A stretch of DNA of 5,399 nucleotides from Thermococcus sp. (GCF_027066465.1 NZ_JAMONU010000203.1:1-5399), one strand, 5' to 3'. Shown: positions 1 to 5,342, numbered from the stretch's first letter. Program-made: numbers and translations. The notes: generated by a model from the letters alone, not told the origin.

Positions 1-146
1 AGTGGATAGCGAATCGGGAGAAGAAAGCCGCCCAATACGGCAGCAGGGCGCAGAAGCTCCTCGAAAAGCTCGCGAAGAGGGAGGGGCTCTCGCTGAGAGA
101 ACTCGCCGAAAAACTCTTCCGCGAGACCTTTCCAAACGCTTTTTAA
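1..146 (+). CDS. 3' end of an unrecognised protein (partial)
   Basis: An open frame enters from the left edge (first complete codon at base 3) and ends at TAA 144-146, giving 47 C-terminal residues. They are highly charged and look helical, with a stretch reading LLEKLAKREGLSLRELAEKL that resembles a helix-turn-helix-like or small helical-bundle tail. This is the plausible frame: one other frame stops at once, and the remaining one gives an unlikely Arg/Pro-rich peptide. The periodic Leu/Ala and Lys/Glu pattern is typical of thermococcal proteins. I do not recognise the family and the start lies outside the window. Its stop codon is part of the TATA-like box of the next gene, so the two genes are tightly packed but probably transcribed separately. 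Confidence 0.6.
   Translation, partial: WIANREKKAAQYGSRAQKLLEKLAKREGLSLRELAEKLFRETFPNAF
140..146 (+). promoter_or_regulatory. TATA-like box of the glycosyltransferase gene
   Basis: TTTTTAA lies with its centre about 25 nt before the ATG at 169. Archaeal TATA boxes are centred about 26 nt before the transcription start, so the start would fall at or next to the ATG. The bases between (CTCCC...GGCAC) hold no Shine-Dalgarno sequence, which fits a leaderless mRNA. The box includes the TAA stop of the upstream gene. Confidence 0.5.
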
Positions 147-168
147 CTCCCTTTTCCAATCCCGGCAC

Positions 169-1197
169 ATGAGAATCCTCATGGTCGGCCACTATCCACC
201 CCACGGCGGGGGCGTTGCGAGGCACCTCGACAACCTCGTCAGGGAGCTTAGGCGAGAGCACGAGGTCCACGTTCTCACCTACGGCCCGGTCAAGCCGCGG
301 GACTTCGAGAGGAATCTGGTTCACCAGGTTAGAGTTCCACCGGTTTACGGGCTGAGGGGGACGAGCTTCGCGTTTTTAGGTGCGAGAAAGATAGTTCGGC
401 TCCACAGGCGCTTCAGGTTCGATATAATCCATGCCCACTTCGTTGGAACGACAAGCTTCGCCGGGGTTCTGGCGAAGGAACGGCTCAACCTTCCGCTCGT
501 GGTTACCGCCCACGGAAGCGATTTGGAGCACACGGCGGAGCTGACGCTTGGAGGACTCTACGTTAGAAAAAGCCTCGAGAGGGCGGACGCTGTTATAGCG
601 GTCAGCCACTACCTGGCTAGGCTCGCCCAGAGACTTGGAGCAGAAAACGTCAGGGTAATCCCCAACGGCGTTGAAAGACTGGAGGAAATCCCAGCGGAGA
701 GGAGGTACATCACCTTCATCGGGGCGCTCAGGGATTACAAATCGCCCGAAACCTTCATCGAGCTTGCAAGACAGTTCCCCCACGAGGAGTTCCTCGTCGT
801 TGGCGACGGTCCGCTGAGAAGGAAGCTTGAAGAGAACGCCCCGGGCAACGTTCGCTTCCTCGGCTACCGGAGGGACGTGAACAGAATCCTGTCAGAGAGC
901 AGACTGCTCGTCCTCCCCTCAAGGAGGGAAGGCTTCGGCCTCGTGATTCTGGAGGCCAACTCCCTCGGGGTTCCGGCCGTTGGAAGGCGAGTGAGTGCTA
1001 TCCCTGAGCTGATACGCGAGGGAAAAAATGGCCTGACCTTTGAAAGCTTTGACGAGCTTGTAAAGGCTGTAAAAAGGCTCCTTGAGCCGAAGGCGAACCG
1101 AAAGGCGGGAACAATCGGAAGGCGCGTTGCCCGGTTCTACTCGTGGGAGAAGGTCGCGATGGAGGTTGAAGCCCTTTACGAGTCCCTCGCGGGATAG
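169..1197 (+). CDS. Glycosyltransferase, GT4 family (GT-B fold)
   Basis: A 342-residue, probably cytosolic or membrane-associated enzyme that transfers a sugar from an activated donor to an acceptor. Seen directly: an N-terminal Rossmann half opening MRILMVGHYPP with a glycine-rich acceptor-side loop (GGGVARH, 13-19), HAH at 88-90 and TAHGSD at 113-118; the domain junction IPNGVE (164-169); and a C-terminal donor-binding half with VVGDGPLRRKL (210-220) and REGFGLVILEA (253-263). The latter carries the EX7E pair (E254, E262) typical of retaining GT4 enzymes. Length is normal for the family and there is no membrane segment. ATG 169 starts exactly at the conserved first beta strand and suits the TATA distance. 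Sugar and acceptor cannot be told from sequence; surface glycan, N-glycan or glycolipid synthesis are all possible. The neighbours are not glycan genes, so it looks like a stand-alone enzyme. Confidence 0.9.
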   Translation: MRILMVGHYPPHGGGVARHLDNLVRELRREHEVHVLTYGPVKPRDFERNLVHQVRVPPVYGLRGTSFAFLGARKIVRLHRRFRFDIIHAHFVGTTSFAGVLAKERLNLPLVVTAHGSDLEHTAELTLGGLYVRKSLERADAVIAVSHYLARLAQRLGAENVRVIPNGVERLEEIPAERRYITFIGALRDYKSPETFIELARQFPHEEFLVVGDGPLRRKLEENAPGNVRFLGYRRDVNRILSESRLLVLPSRREGFGLVILEANSLGVPAVGRRVSAIPELIREGKNGLTFESFDELVKAVKRLLEPKANRKAGTIGRRVARFYSWEKVAMEVEALYESLAG

Positions 1198-1198
1198 G

Positions 1199-1206
1199 TT
1201 TTTAAC
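1199..1206 (+). promoter_or_regulatory. TATA-like box of the sua5 gene
   Basis: TTTTTAAC starts 2 nt after the glycosyltransferase stop. Its centre (about 1202) predicts a transcription start near 1228, leaving a leader of about 10 nt that just contains the Shine-Dalgarno sequence before ATG 1238. A second T-rich stretch (1209-1216) could instead place the start at the ATG itself. Confidence 0.4.
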
Positions 1207-1209
1207 GGC

Positions 1210-1215
1210 TTTTTT
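1210..1215 (+). terminator. Possible oligo-T terminator of the glycosyltransferase
   Basis: A run of six T follows TTTTT (1199-1203) within 20 nt of the stop codon. Archaeal RNA polymerase can terminate at oligo-T tracts without a hairpin, and no hairpin is seen here. The same bases lie inside the sua5 promoter, so the tract may only be promoter sequence. Confidence 0.3.
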
Positions 1216-1228
1216 AGGGATTTCAACG

Positions 1229-1236
1229 GGTGGGAG
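1229..1236 (+). promoter_or_regulatory. Shine-Dalgarno sequence that sets the sua5 start
   Basis: GGTGGGAG ends 1 nt before ATG 1238, with its GGTG core 5 nt before it. It supports ATG 1238 over the upstream in-frame ATG at 1082, which lies inside the glycosyltransferase gene and would add 52 Arg/Ser-rich residues foreign to the family. Confidence 0.5.
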
Positions 1237-1237
1237 C

Positions 1238-2257
1238 ATGACGATTGTGATAAACATGCGAGACGGTCTGGACGAGAGAAAGATTAAGGTGGCCGCCAGG
1301 CTGATTCTTGGGGGAAAGCTCGTTGCATTTCCAACCGAAACGGTTTACGGACTCGGTGCGGATGCGCTGAACGAAAAGGCCGTGAGGAGGATTTTCGAGG
1401 CCAAGGGAAGACCGGCAGATAATCCGCTCATCGTTCATATAGCAGAGTTTGACGACCTGAAGAAGCTCGCGAGGGAGATTCCCGAGGAGGCCAGACTTCT
1501 AGCGAAGAAGTTCTGGCCAGGACCCTTAACCATAGTCCTGCCGAAGAGGGAGGAGGTCCCGCTCGTTACTACCGGTGGACTCGACACCGTCGCCGTAAGA
1601 ATGCCGGCCCACCCGATAGCGCTCGCACTGATTAAGGCCAGCACGCCCATCGCGGCGCCTTCGGCCAACATAAGCGGGAAGCCGAGTCCAACCTTGGCGG
1701 AGCACGTGGTCGATGACTTCTACGGCAGGATAGAGGCGATAATCGACGGCGGGCCTACCTGGGTCGGGGTCGAGTCGACGGTGATAGACCTCAGCTCCGA
1801 GAGACCGACGCTCCTTCGGCCCGGCGGGTTGCCCCTTGAGGAGATTGAGAAGGTCATCGGCCCGGTCGAGATTCACCCGGCCGTCAAGGGAAAGGCCGTT
1901 GACCTCGCCAGAGCACCGGGAATGAAGTACAGACACTACTCACCGAACGCGCAGGTTGTTGTCGTTGAGGGGCCGAGGGAGAGGGTCAGAGAAAAGATTG
2001 AGGAGCTCATTGCGGAGTACCGCTCGAAGGGCTACCGCGTGGGAGTAATGGCGACTGAAGAGTTCGAGGCCGACGAGTTCTTCCATCTCGGAAAGACCGT
2101 CGAAGACGTCGCCAGGAATCTTTTCAGAGCACTGAGGGAGCTCGACAGGCGTGGAGTTGACGTTATAATCGCGGAGGGTGTTGAGGAGCGGGGACTCGGA
2201 CTCGCGGTTATGAACAGGCTGAGAAAGGCTTCGGGCTACCGAATAATCCGGGCTTAA
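1238..2257 (+). CDS. sua5: Threonylcarbamoyl-AMP synthase, Sua5/YrdC/YwlC family
   Basis: Makes threonylcarbamoyl-AMP from threonine, bicarbonate and ATP in the cytosol. The Kae1/KEOPS complex then transfers the group to A37 of ANN-decoding tRNAs to form t6A. The 339 residues show both Sua5 domains. The YrdC domain (about 13-205) carries PTETVYGLG (32-40), KGRPADNPL (56-64), WPGPLT (93-98), RMP (121-123), SANISG (142-147), GVESTVID (177-184) and LRPG (193-196). The linker APGMKYRHYSP (226-236) is the conserved loop that covers the active site. The C-terminal Rossmann-like Sua5 domain (about 240-339) ends with a stretch containing GLGLAVMNRLRKAS (319-332). The length matches archaeal Sua5 and exceeds the single-domain bacterial TsaC. 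All motifs look intact, so it should be active. It has its own promoter and no KEOPS gene is next to it here. Confidence 0.96.
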   Translation: MTIVINMRDGLDERKIKVAARLILGGKLVAFPTETVYGLGADALNEKAVRRIFEAKGRPADNPLIVHIAEFDDLKKLAREIPEEARLLAKKFWPGPLTIVLPKREEVPLVTTGGLDTVAVRMPAHPIALALIKASTPIAAPSANISGKPSPTLAEHVVDDFYGRIEAIIDGGPTWVGVESTVIDLSSERPTLLRPGGLPLEEIEKVIGPVEIHPAVKGKAVDLARAPGMKYRHYSPNAQVVVVEGPRERVREKIEELIAEYRSKGYRVGVMATEEFEADEFFHLGKTVEDVARNLFRALRELDRRGVDVIIAEGVEERGLGLAVMNRLRKASGYRIIRA

Positions 2258-2278
2258 GCAACGCTTAAATATTGTTGC
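2258..2278 (+). promoter_or_regulatory. Promoter of the TPR gene, TATA box between short inverted repeats
   Basis: CTTAAATATT (2264-2273) is the TATA-like box. It predicts a transcription start near 2295, so a leader of about 23 nt before TTG 2318. The box is bracketed by GCAAC (2258-2262) and its reverse complement GTTGC (2274-2278), 11 nt apart. The arms are only 5 bp and could be chance. Confidence 0.45.
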
Positions 2279-2305
2279 GCCGAACCAATCCAAGATTCGG
2301 GAAGA

Positions 2306-2312
2306 GGGGTGA
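2306..2312 (+). promoter_or_regulatory. Shine-Dalgarno sequence deciding the TPR gene start
   Basis: GGGGTGA matches the GGAGGTGAT consensus pairing with archaeal 16S rRNA and sits 5 nt before TTG 2318. The alternative GTG at 2309 lies inside this motif and has only GAAGAGG directly against it, so TTG is the better start. Confidence 0.5.
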
Positions 2313-2317
2313 GGAAC

Positions 2318-3490
2318 TTGGTATCACTCTTCGAGTCACCTCCTGAAGAGCTTGAGCAACTTGGGTTCAAATACATTGAAGAGGGCAAGGTGAAGGAGGG
2401 CCTAAAGCTCATTCTGAGGGCCGCTAAAGGATACGAAGAGGCTGGAAATAAGGAGGACGCCGCGAGGCTTTACAAATACCTTGGCTACTTCCTCGTTAAG
2501 AGAGCGGGCGTTGAAAAGGGACGGCCTTCCCTGCTGAAGGCGGCCTACCTCTACATAGACTTGATAGAGAGGGAAATCCTCAAGCCGGACGTTGATATTG
2601 ACGCACTCGACGACTACTGCACGAGCGTCCTTGAAATCTTTCTGACCCTCAGCGACCAGAGGCACTTCAAAAAGTATGCAAGCGAGTTTGCGACAATCTA
2701 CGAGGACCTCGGCAACTCCTATGAGGAGAACAACGACGTTAAGCTGGCAATCAGGGCGTACGAGTCTGCCTTCAGGTACTACAGGATGATTGAAGACGAG
2801 GAAGGATACAAACGCATGGCGGAGAAGCTCATAACGCTCTACGGCCAGCTGGCGGAGGAGAAAGTCCAGAGAGAAGATATAGCCGGAGCGGCGGACGCGT
2901 TCTACGAACTGGCCAAGTATACGAGGGTAATATTCGGCTACGATATCCACTACATCGAGATGATGGACACCGCCGCGAGAAACTACGAGAAGGCCAGCAA
3001 GCTCGCCTACTCCAGCGGGGACCTCGACGGGACAACAACTTACCTCGTTAAAGCCCAGTACGCCTACATGCTCGCCCGGAACTTCAACAGAATGAAGCTC
3101 ATAGGCCTCAACACGGCCAGAATGCTCTATCAGGTTGCCAGCTCCCACCGTTCGGCTGGAAACGATGAGATGGCCGCGGAGAAGCTGATGGAGCTTGCGG
3201 AGGCTCTAATCGGCATAGGAAAGACCAAAGAGGGAATAGAGGCGTACAAGAACACCCTAAATACTCTCAACAAACTTGAGTACAAGGTCAGGGTTCGCTT
3301 GGCGTTCCTCAAGAAGTACGCCGCCGAGAAGACATCCAACGAGACCCTCGACGAGGTTGAACTCGTTGAGTACCACCTCAAGAAAAAGAACCCGGGAAAG
3401 GCCCTTGAACTCGCGAGCAAGGCCATGGAAGAAAAGGAAGAACTCGAAGACCTTCTGAGGGTTCTTACGGAGGCGGAAGGGTATTACTGA
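2318..3490 (+). CDS. TPR-like / SNAP-like alpha-solenoid repeat protein
   Basis: A 390-residue soluble protein that is almost entirely helical, with no signal peptide, no membrane segment and a single Cys (101). Repeated helix pairs of tetratricopeptide type are visible: LGFKYIEEGKVKEGLKLILRA (about 15-35), the pair after GYEEAGNKEDAARLYKYLG (38-56), IYEDLGNSYEENNDVKLAIRAYESAFRYY (127-155), LYGQLAEEKVQREDIAGAADAFYELAKY (174-201), LAEALIGIGKTKEGIEAYKNTL (293-314) and EYHLKKKNPGKALELASKAM (351-370). Spacing is irregular and some helices are long, nearer to alpha-SNAP-type solenoids than to canonical 34-residue TPRs. Such proteins act as scaffolds for other proteins; no partner or catalytic site can be named. 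TTG 2318 is preferred on its Shine-Dalgarno spacing; GTG 2309 would add three residues. It has its own promoter after sua5 and its 3' end overlaps the convergent gene by 7 bp. Confidence 0.8.
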   Translation: MVSLFESPPEELEQLGFKYIEEGKVKEGLKLILRAAKGYEEAGNKEDAARLYKYLGYFLVKRAGVEKGRPSLLKAAYLYIDLIEREILKPDVDIDALDDYCTSVLEIFLTLSDQRHFKKYASEFATIYEDLGNSYEENNDVKLAIRAYESAFRYYRMIEDEEGYKRMAEKLITLYGQLAEEKVQREDIAGAADAFYELAKYTRVIFGYDIHYIEMMDTAARNYEKASKLAYSSGDLDGTTTYLVKAQYAYMLARNFNRMKLIGLNTARMLYQVASSHRSAGNDEMAAEKLMELAEALIGIGKTKEGIEAYKNTLNTLNKLEYKVRVRLAFLKKYAAEKTSNETLDEVELVEYHLKKKNPGKALELASKAMEEKEELEDLLRVLTEAEGYY

Positions 3491-3912
3491 ACTCCCTGCC
3501 TTATTTCCGCCCTTGGAATCGGGACGTGGTAGGGAAGGCGCATCTCCTTCGCGACTATCATGAGCATCGGGGTAAGCTCCGTCGTGAGGAAGTTCACAAC
3601 CTCAACTAAAAGCACCGGGTCAACCTTTTTCTCATCCTCCCACGCCGAGAGTATCTCGTCAACCTTCTCCTTCTGGGGAGGCAGGTACAGGACGGCCCCC
3701 TTAACGGAGGCGTGGGCTATCTTGGGGTTGTAGTCTATCTCAAAGTTGAAGAGAACCTCAATACCGTTAATCTTTCCGGTGGGAGTTCTAAGTTCACCGA
3801 GGCGTAGCTCCTCAATCTTGGGGGACAGCTTGACCTCAATCTGACCCGGGGGAATGTTCGACGTCAGCTTCTCCATCTCAACCTTCGTCACGTTGAATCC
3901 AAGCACCGGCAT
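3484..3912 (-). CDS. Small conserved-looking protein, possibly SecB-like fold
   Basis: A 142-residue soluble protein with no signal peptide or membrane helix. Order of elements: an N-terminal strand (GFNVTKVEMEK, 5-15), an IPPGQIEVKLSPKIEEL stretch (20-36), two long adjacent strands (IEVLFNFEIDYNP, 51-63; AHASVKGAVLYLP, 66-78), a charged helix (81-97), then a helix (99-124) ending in RLPYHVPIP (125-133). Four strands, then a long helix, a Pro-rich loop and a short end resemble the SecB export-chaperone fold; this is my inference from the pattern, with no close identity. ATG 3912 is well supported by a GGTGGTGA Shine-Dalgarno 7 nt upstream. The stop lies inside the last codons of the convergent TPR gene, and the nucleotidyltransferase gene diverges from it across 81 bp. 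If SecB-like, it would bind unfolded or aggregation-prone proteins in the cytosol. The gene call is firm; the function is not. Confidence 0.75.
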   Translation of the reverse strand: MPVLGFNVTKVEMEKLTSNIPPGQIEVKLSPKIEELRLGELRTPTGKINGIEVLFNFEIDYNPKIAHASVKGAVLYLPPQKEKVDEILSAWEDEKKVDPVLLVEVVNFLTTELTPMLMIVAKEMRLPYHVPIPRAEIRQGVQ

Positions 3913-3918
3913 CTTCTT

Positions 3919-3926
3919 TCACCACC
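3919..3926 (-). promoter_or_regulatory. Strong Shine-Dalgarno sequence of the SecB-like gene
   Basis: GGTGGTGA on the minus strand, followed by AAAGAAG and then ATG at 3912. It is the best ribosome-binding site in the window and fixes the start. Confidence 0.7.
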
Positions 3927-3944
3927 CCGATGTTAACAGGGTTG

Positions 3945-3951
3945 TATAAAA
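3945..3951 (-). promoter_or_regulatory. TATA box of the SecB-like gene
   Basis: TTTTATA on the minus strand, centred about 36 nt before the ATG. The transcription start should lie near 3922, which gives a leader of about 10 nt; the start must be slightly upstream of this estimate if the whole Shine-Dalgarno is to be in the mRNA. Confidence 0.5.
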
Positions 3952-3965
3952 CGCTATCGGTATGG

Positions 3966-3973
3966 CTTTAAAC
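3966..3973 (+). promoter_or_regulatory. TATA box of the nucleotidyltransferase gene
   Basis: CTTTAAAC is centred about 24.5 nt before ATG 3994. The bases between (TTTCCCCCGAATTCAGTTCG) have no Shine-Dalgarno sequence, so the mRNA is probably leaderless. The box is 15 bp from the opposing TATA box of the minus-strand gene. Confidence 0.55.
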
Positions 3974-3993
3974 TTTCCCCCGAATTCAGTTCG

Positions 3994-4698
3994 ATGCCGA
4001 GGGAAAAAGTGGTTCGCGTCTGGGACGAGAGGGAAATCATCTACACCCCAAAGAGGTGGCGCTACCTCTGGGAGAAGCGCGAGAAGGCTTTGAAAATAAT
4101 GGAGCGTCTCGCACAGTTCGACCCCCTGCTCTACGGGAGCGTCGCGAGGGGCGACGTGAGAAGGGACAGCGACATAGACATCTTCATCCCGATTAGGGTT
4201 CCGAGCTACCTCATAGAGCTGGCTCTAGAGGGTCTCGTGAGGAGAAGGAAGATAGTCATGGCAACCCCCTGGCACCTGATAAAGGGAGTGATTGAGATTG
4301 ATGAAGAAACGACCGTGACGTTTCCACTCATCGAGCCGACCGACAGGGAGCTGGACTTCTACCGCTGGGGAGGGGCCGTTGATTTATGGGGCGTCAAAAC
4401 GAAGGAGCGCGTTCCGGGGGTAAATAAGAAGCTGATTCTGATAATTCCCACCGAGAGGGGCCACATCGAGCGCGAAGTCGTTGGGAGGGAGAGTGAAGTA
4501 GCGAAAACCCTCGGCGTTAGCGTTGACATCGTTACCGAGCGCGTCCACGTCCTCACGAGGAGGGACGCGATTGGAAGGACTGGCATCTACCTCAACGAGG
4601 AGGTTCCCGACTGGATGACCTTTGAGGAGGCCTTGAAGATAATCGCCGACCGCGACCCGAACGTCAGGAGGAAGGTGAGGGAGCGGGGAGGTGTTTAG
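3994..4698 (+). CDS. Nucleotidyltransferase-domain protein (polymerase-beta superfamily)
   Basis: A 234-residue soluble protein. The catalytic signature of the pol-beta-type nucleotidyltransferase fold is present: YGSVARGDVRRDSDIDIFI (47-65), with the GS pair at 48-49 and the metal-binding aspartates D60 and D62. A third carboxylate would be expected on a later strand; E101 or D103 in GVIEIDEET are candidates. These enzymes transfer NMP from an NTP to a protein, RNA or small molecule; the substrate here is unknown. It is longer than the minimal MNT proteins of about 100-150 residues: the region from about 115 to 234 (LTRRDAIGRTGIYL and a basic tail) forms an extra C-terminal part, perhaps for substrate binding. 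The Trp/Arg-rich N-terminus precedes the core by about 45 residues. No HEPN partner is adjacent, so an MNT-HEPN toxin-antitoxin pair is not supported. ATG 3994 fits a leaderless start 24.5 nt after the TATA box. Confidence 0.85.
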   Translation: MPREKVVRVWDEREIIYTPKRWRYLWEKREKALKIMERLAQFDPLLYGSVARGDVRRDSDIDIFIPIRVPSYLIELALEGLVRRRKIVMATPWHLIKGVIEIDEETTVTFPLIEPTDRELDFYRWGGAVDLWGVKTKERVPGVNKKLILIIPTERGHIEREVVGRESEVAKTLGVSVDIVTERVHVLTRRDAIGRTGIYLNEEVPDWMTFEEALKIIADRDPNVRRKVRERGGV

Positions 4699-4710
4699 AG
4701 TTCGGACCAC

Positions 4711-4742
4711 GCAGTACATGAGTTTATAAAGGGTTGTACTGC
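4711..4742. repeat. Perfect 8-bp inverted repeat around the TATA box (putative operator)
   Basis: GCAGTACA (4711-4718) and its exact reverse complement TGTACTGC (4735-4742) are separated by 16 nt that hold the TATA box. The arms are 24 bp apart centre to centre and each contains a GTAC core. The predicted transcription start lies downstream near 4752, so from this promoter the repeat would act as DNA, not as an RNA hairpin. A dimeric regulator bound here would cover the TBP/TFB site. No T-run follows, which argues against a terminator. Confidence 0.6.
4723..4730 (+). promoter_or_regulatory. TATA box of the membrane-protein gene
   Basis: TTTATAAA is the best TATA box in the window, centred about 25.5 nt before ATG 4752. 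This favours a leaderless mRNA starting at that ATG rather than at TTG 4734, which lies between box and transcription start and would not be transcribed. Confidence 0.65.
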
Positions 4743-4751
4743 ATAGAGGAT

Positions 4752-5342
4752 ATGAGGAAGAGTATGTGGAGTAAGCTTGAAAATGGTGACCTCCTCTTTG
4801 GGTTTGCTGTAGCCATTGTAATGATACTGGCAGTTATCGCTGGGATAATGTGGGGAATTCAGTACGTCGGCCCAATCGCCACGGTTGGGATGGCTATTAT
4901 AGTTGCAATCCAAGCATGGTATAATAAGCAAACTGCAGAGACTATGCGAGAACAGGCAGAAATAATGAGGCAGAGCATGATACTCTCGTTGAAAAAAGAG
5001 CATACAGCACAGCTTCATTACAAAGCCATAGAGCCTCTTATTGAAATATTTTCCAGACTAAAAATGGAGAACAATAAATTGAGAGTAGAAACGCCTAAAG
5101 AATATGAGATAATTGTTGACGCCAGCTCCCTGCTTAATGGCAACTTGGAGAACAACGAAGAATCTTGGAGACTTCGATTTATAGCGTTTGCAACTTCCGT
5201 TAATCCAAGTTTGGATGTATACCTTTTGTATGACCTTGTGAAATATCATCTTCCTGAGATTATAGAGCATTTCAAGGGGTTAGTGCTTGCAACAGCAAAC
5301 GGCGATGAATCCAGCTTTAACGAGTATCTAAACAAGATATAA
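4752..5342 (+). CDS. Small two-helix membrane protein with coiled coil, function unknown
   Basis: A 196-residue protein with two hydrophobic segments near the N-terminus (about 14-36 and 39-56) joined by a very short turn (QYVGP). Then comes a polar, probably coiled-coil stretch (YNKQTAETMREQAEIMRQSM, 57-76, continuing to about 110) and a globular, mostly helical C-terminal part (115-196). Both ends should face the same side, probably the cytosol. Two short membrane helices followed by a YxxxTxExxxxQxE-like coiled coil is a layout I associate with uncharacterised small membrane proteins of accessory genome regions; I cannot name a family. Composition differs from the neighbours: the 60 bases from 5041 contain 18 G+C, against 33 in the 60 bases from 2701 and 41 in the 60 from 1861. 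This suggests recent acquisition. The start is set by the TATA distance; ATG 4764 is a weaker alternative. The promoter carries a putative operator, so expression is probably controlled. Confidence 0.7.
   Translation: MRKSMWSKLENGDLLFGFAVAIVMILAVIAGIMWGIQYVGPIATVGMAIIVAIQAWYNKQTAETMREQAEIMRQSMILSLKKEHTAQLHYKAIEPLIEIFSRLKMENNKLRVETPKEYEIIVDASSLLNGNLENNEESWRLRFIAFATSVNPSLDVYLLYDLVKYHLPEIIEHFKGLVLATANGDESSFNEYLNKI

Noticed and set aside
1082..1237. In-frame upstream extension of sua5 to ATG 1082
   Set aside because: The extra 52 residues are Arg/Ser-rich, lie wholly or largely inside the glycosyltransferase gene, and do not belong to the family; ATG 1238 has a Shine-Dalgarno sequence and the expected N-terminus.
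2402..3148. Long open frame on the minus strand opposite the TPR gene (248 codons)
   Set aside because: It lies opposite a gene with clear helical repeats, has no promoter or Shine-Dalgarno of note, and its Val/Leu/Gly-rich composition is typical of an antisense shadow in G+C-rich DNA.
4711..4742. Inverted repeat as a hairpin terminator of the nucleotidyltransferase
   Set aside because: The 16-nt loop is long, no T-run follows, and a strong TATA box sits in the loop; an operator fits better.
4734..4751. TTG 4734 as start of the membrane protein
   Set aside because: It lies 8 nt after the TATA box centre, upstream of the predicted transcription start, and overlaps the inverted repeat; ATG 4752 fits the promoter.
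3994..5342. Nucleotidyltransferase plus membrane protein as an MNT-HEPN toxin-antitoxin pair
   Set aside because: The second protein has membrane helices and no visible HEPN R-x4-6-H motif; the genes have separate promoters and different base composition.
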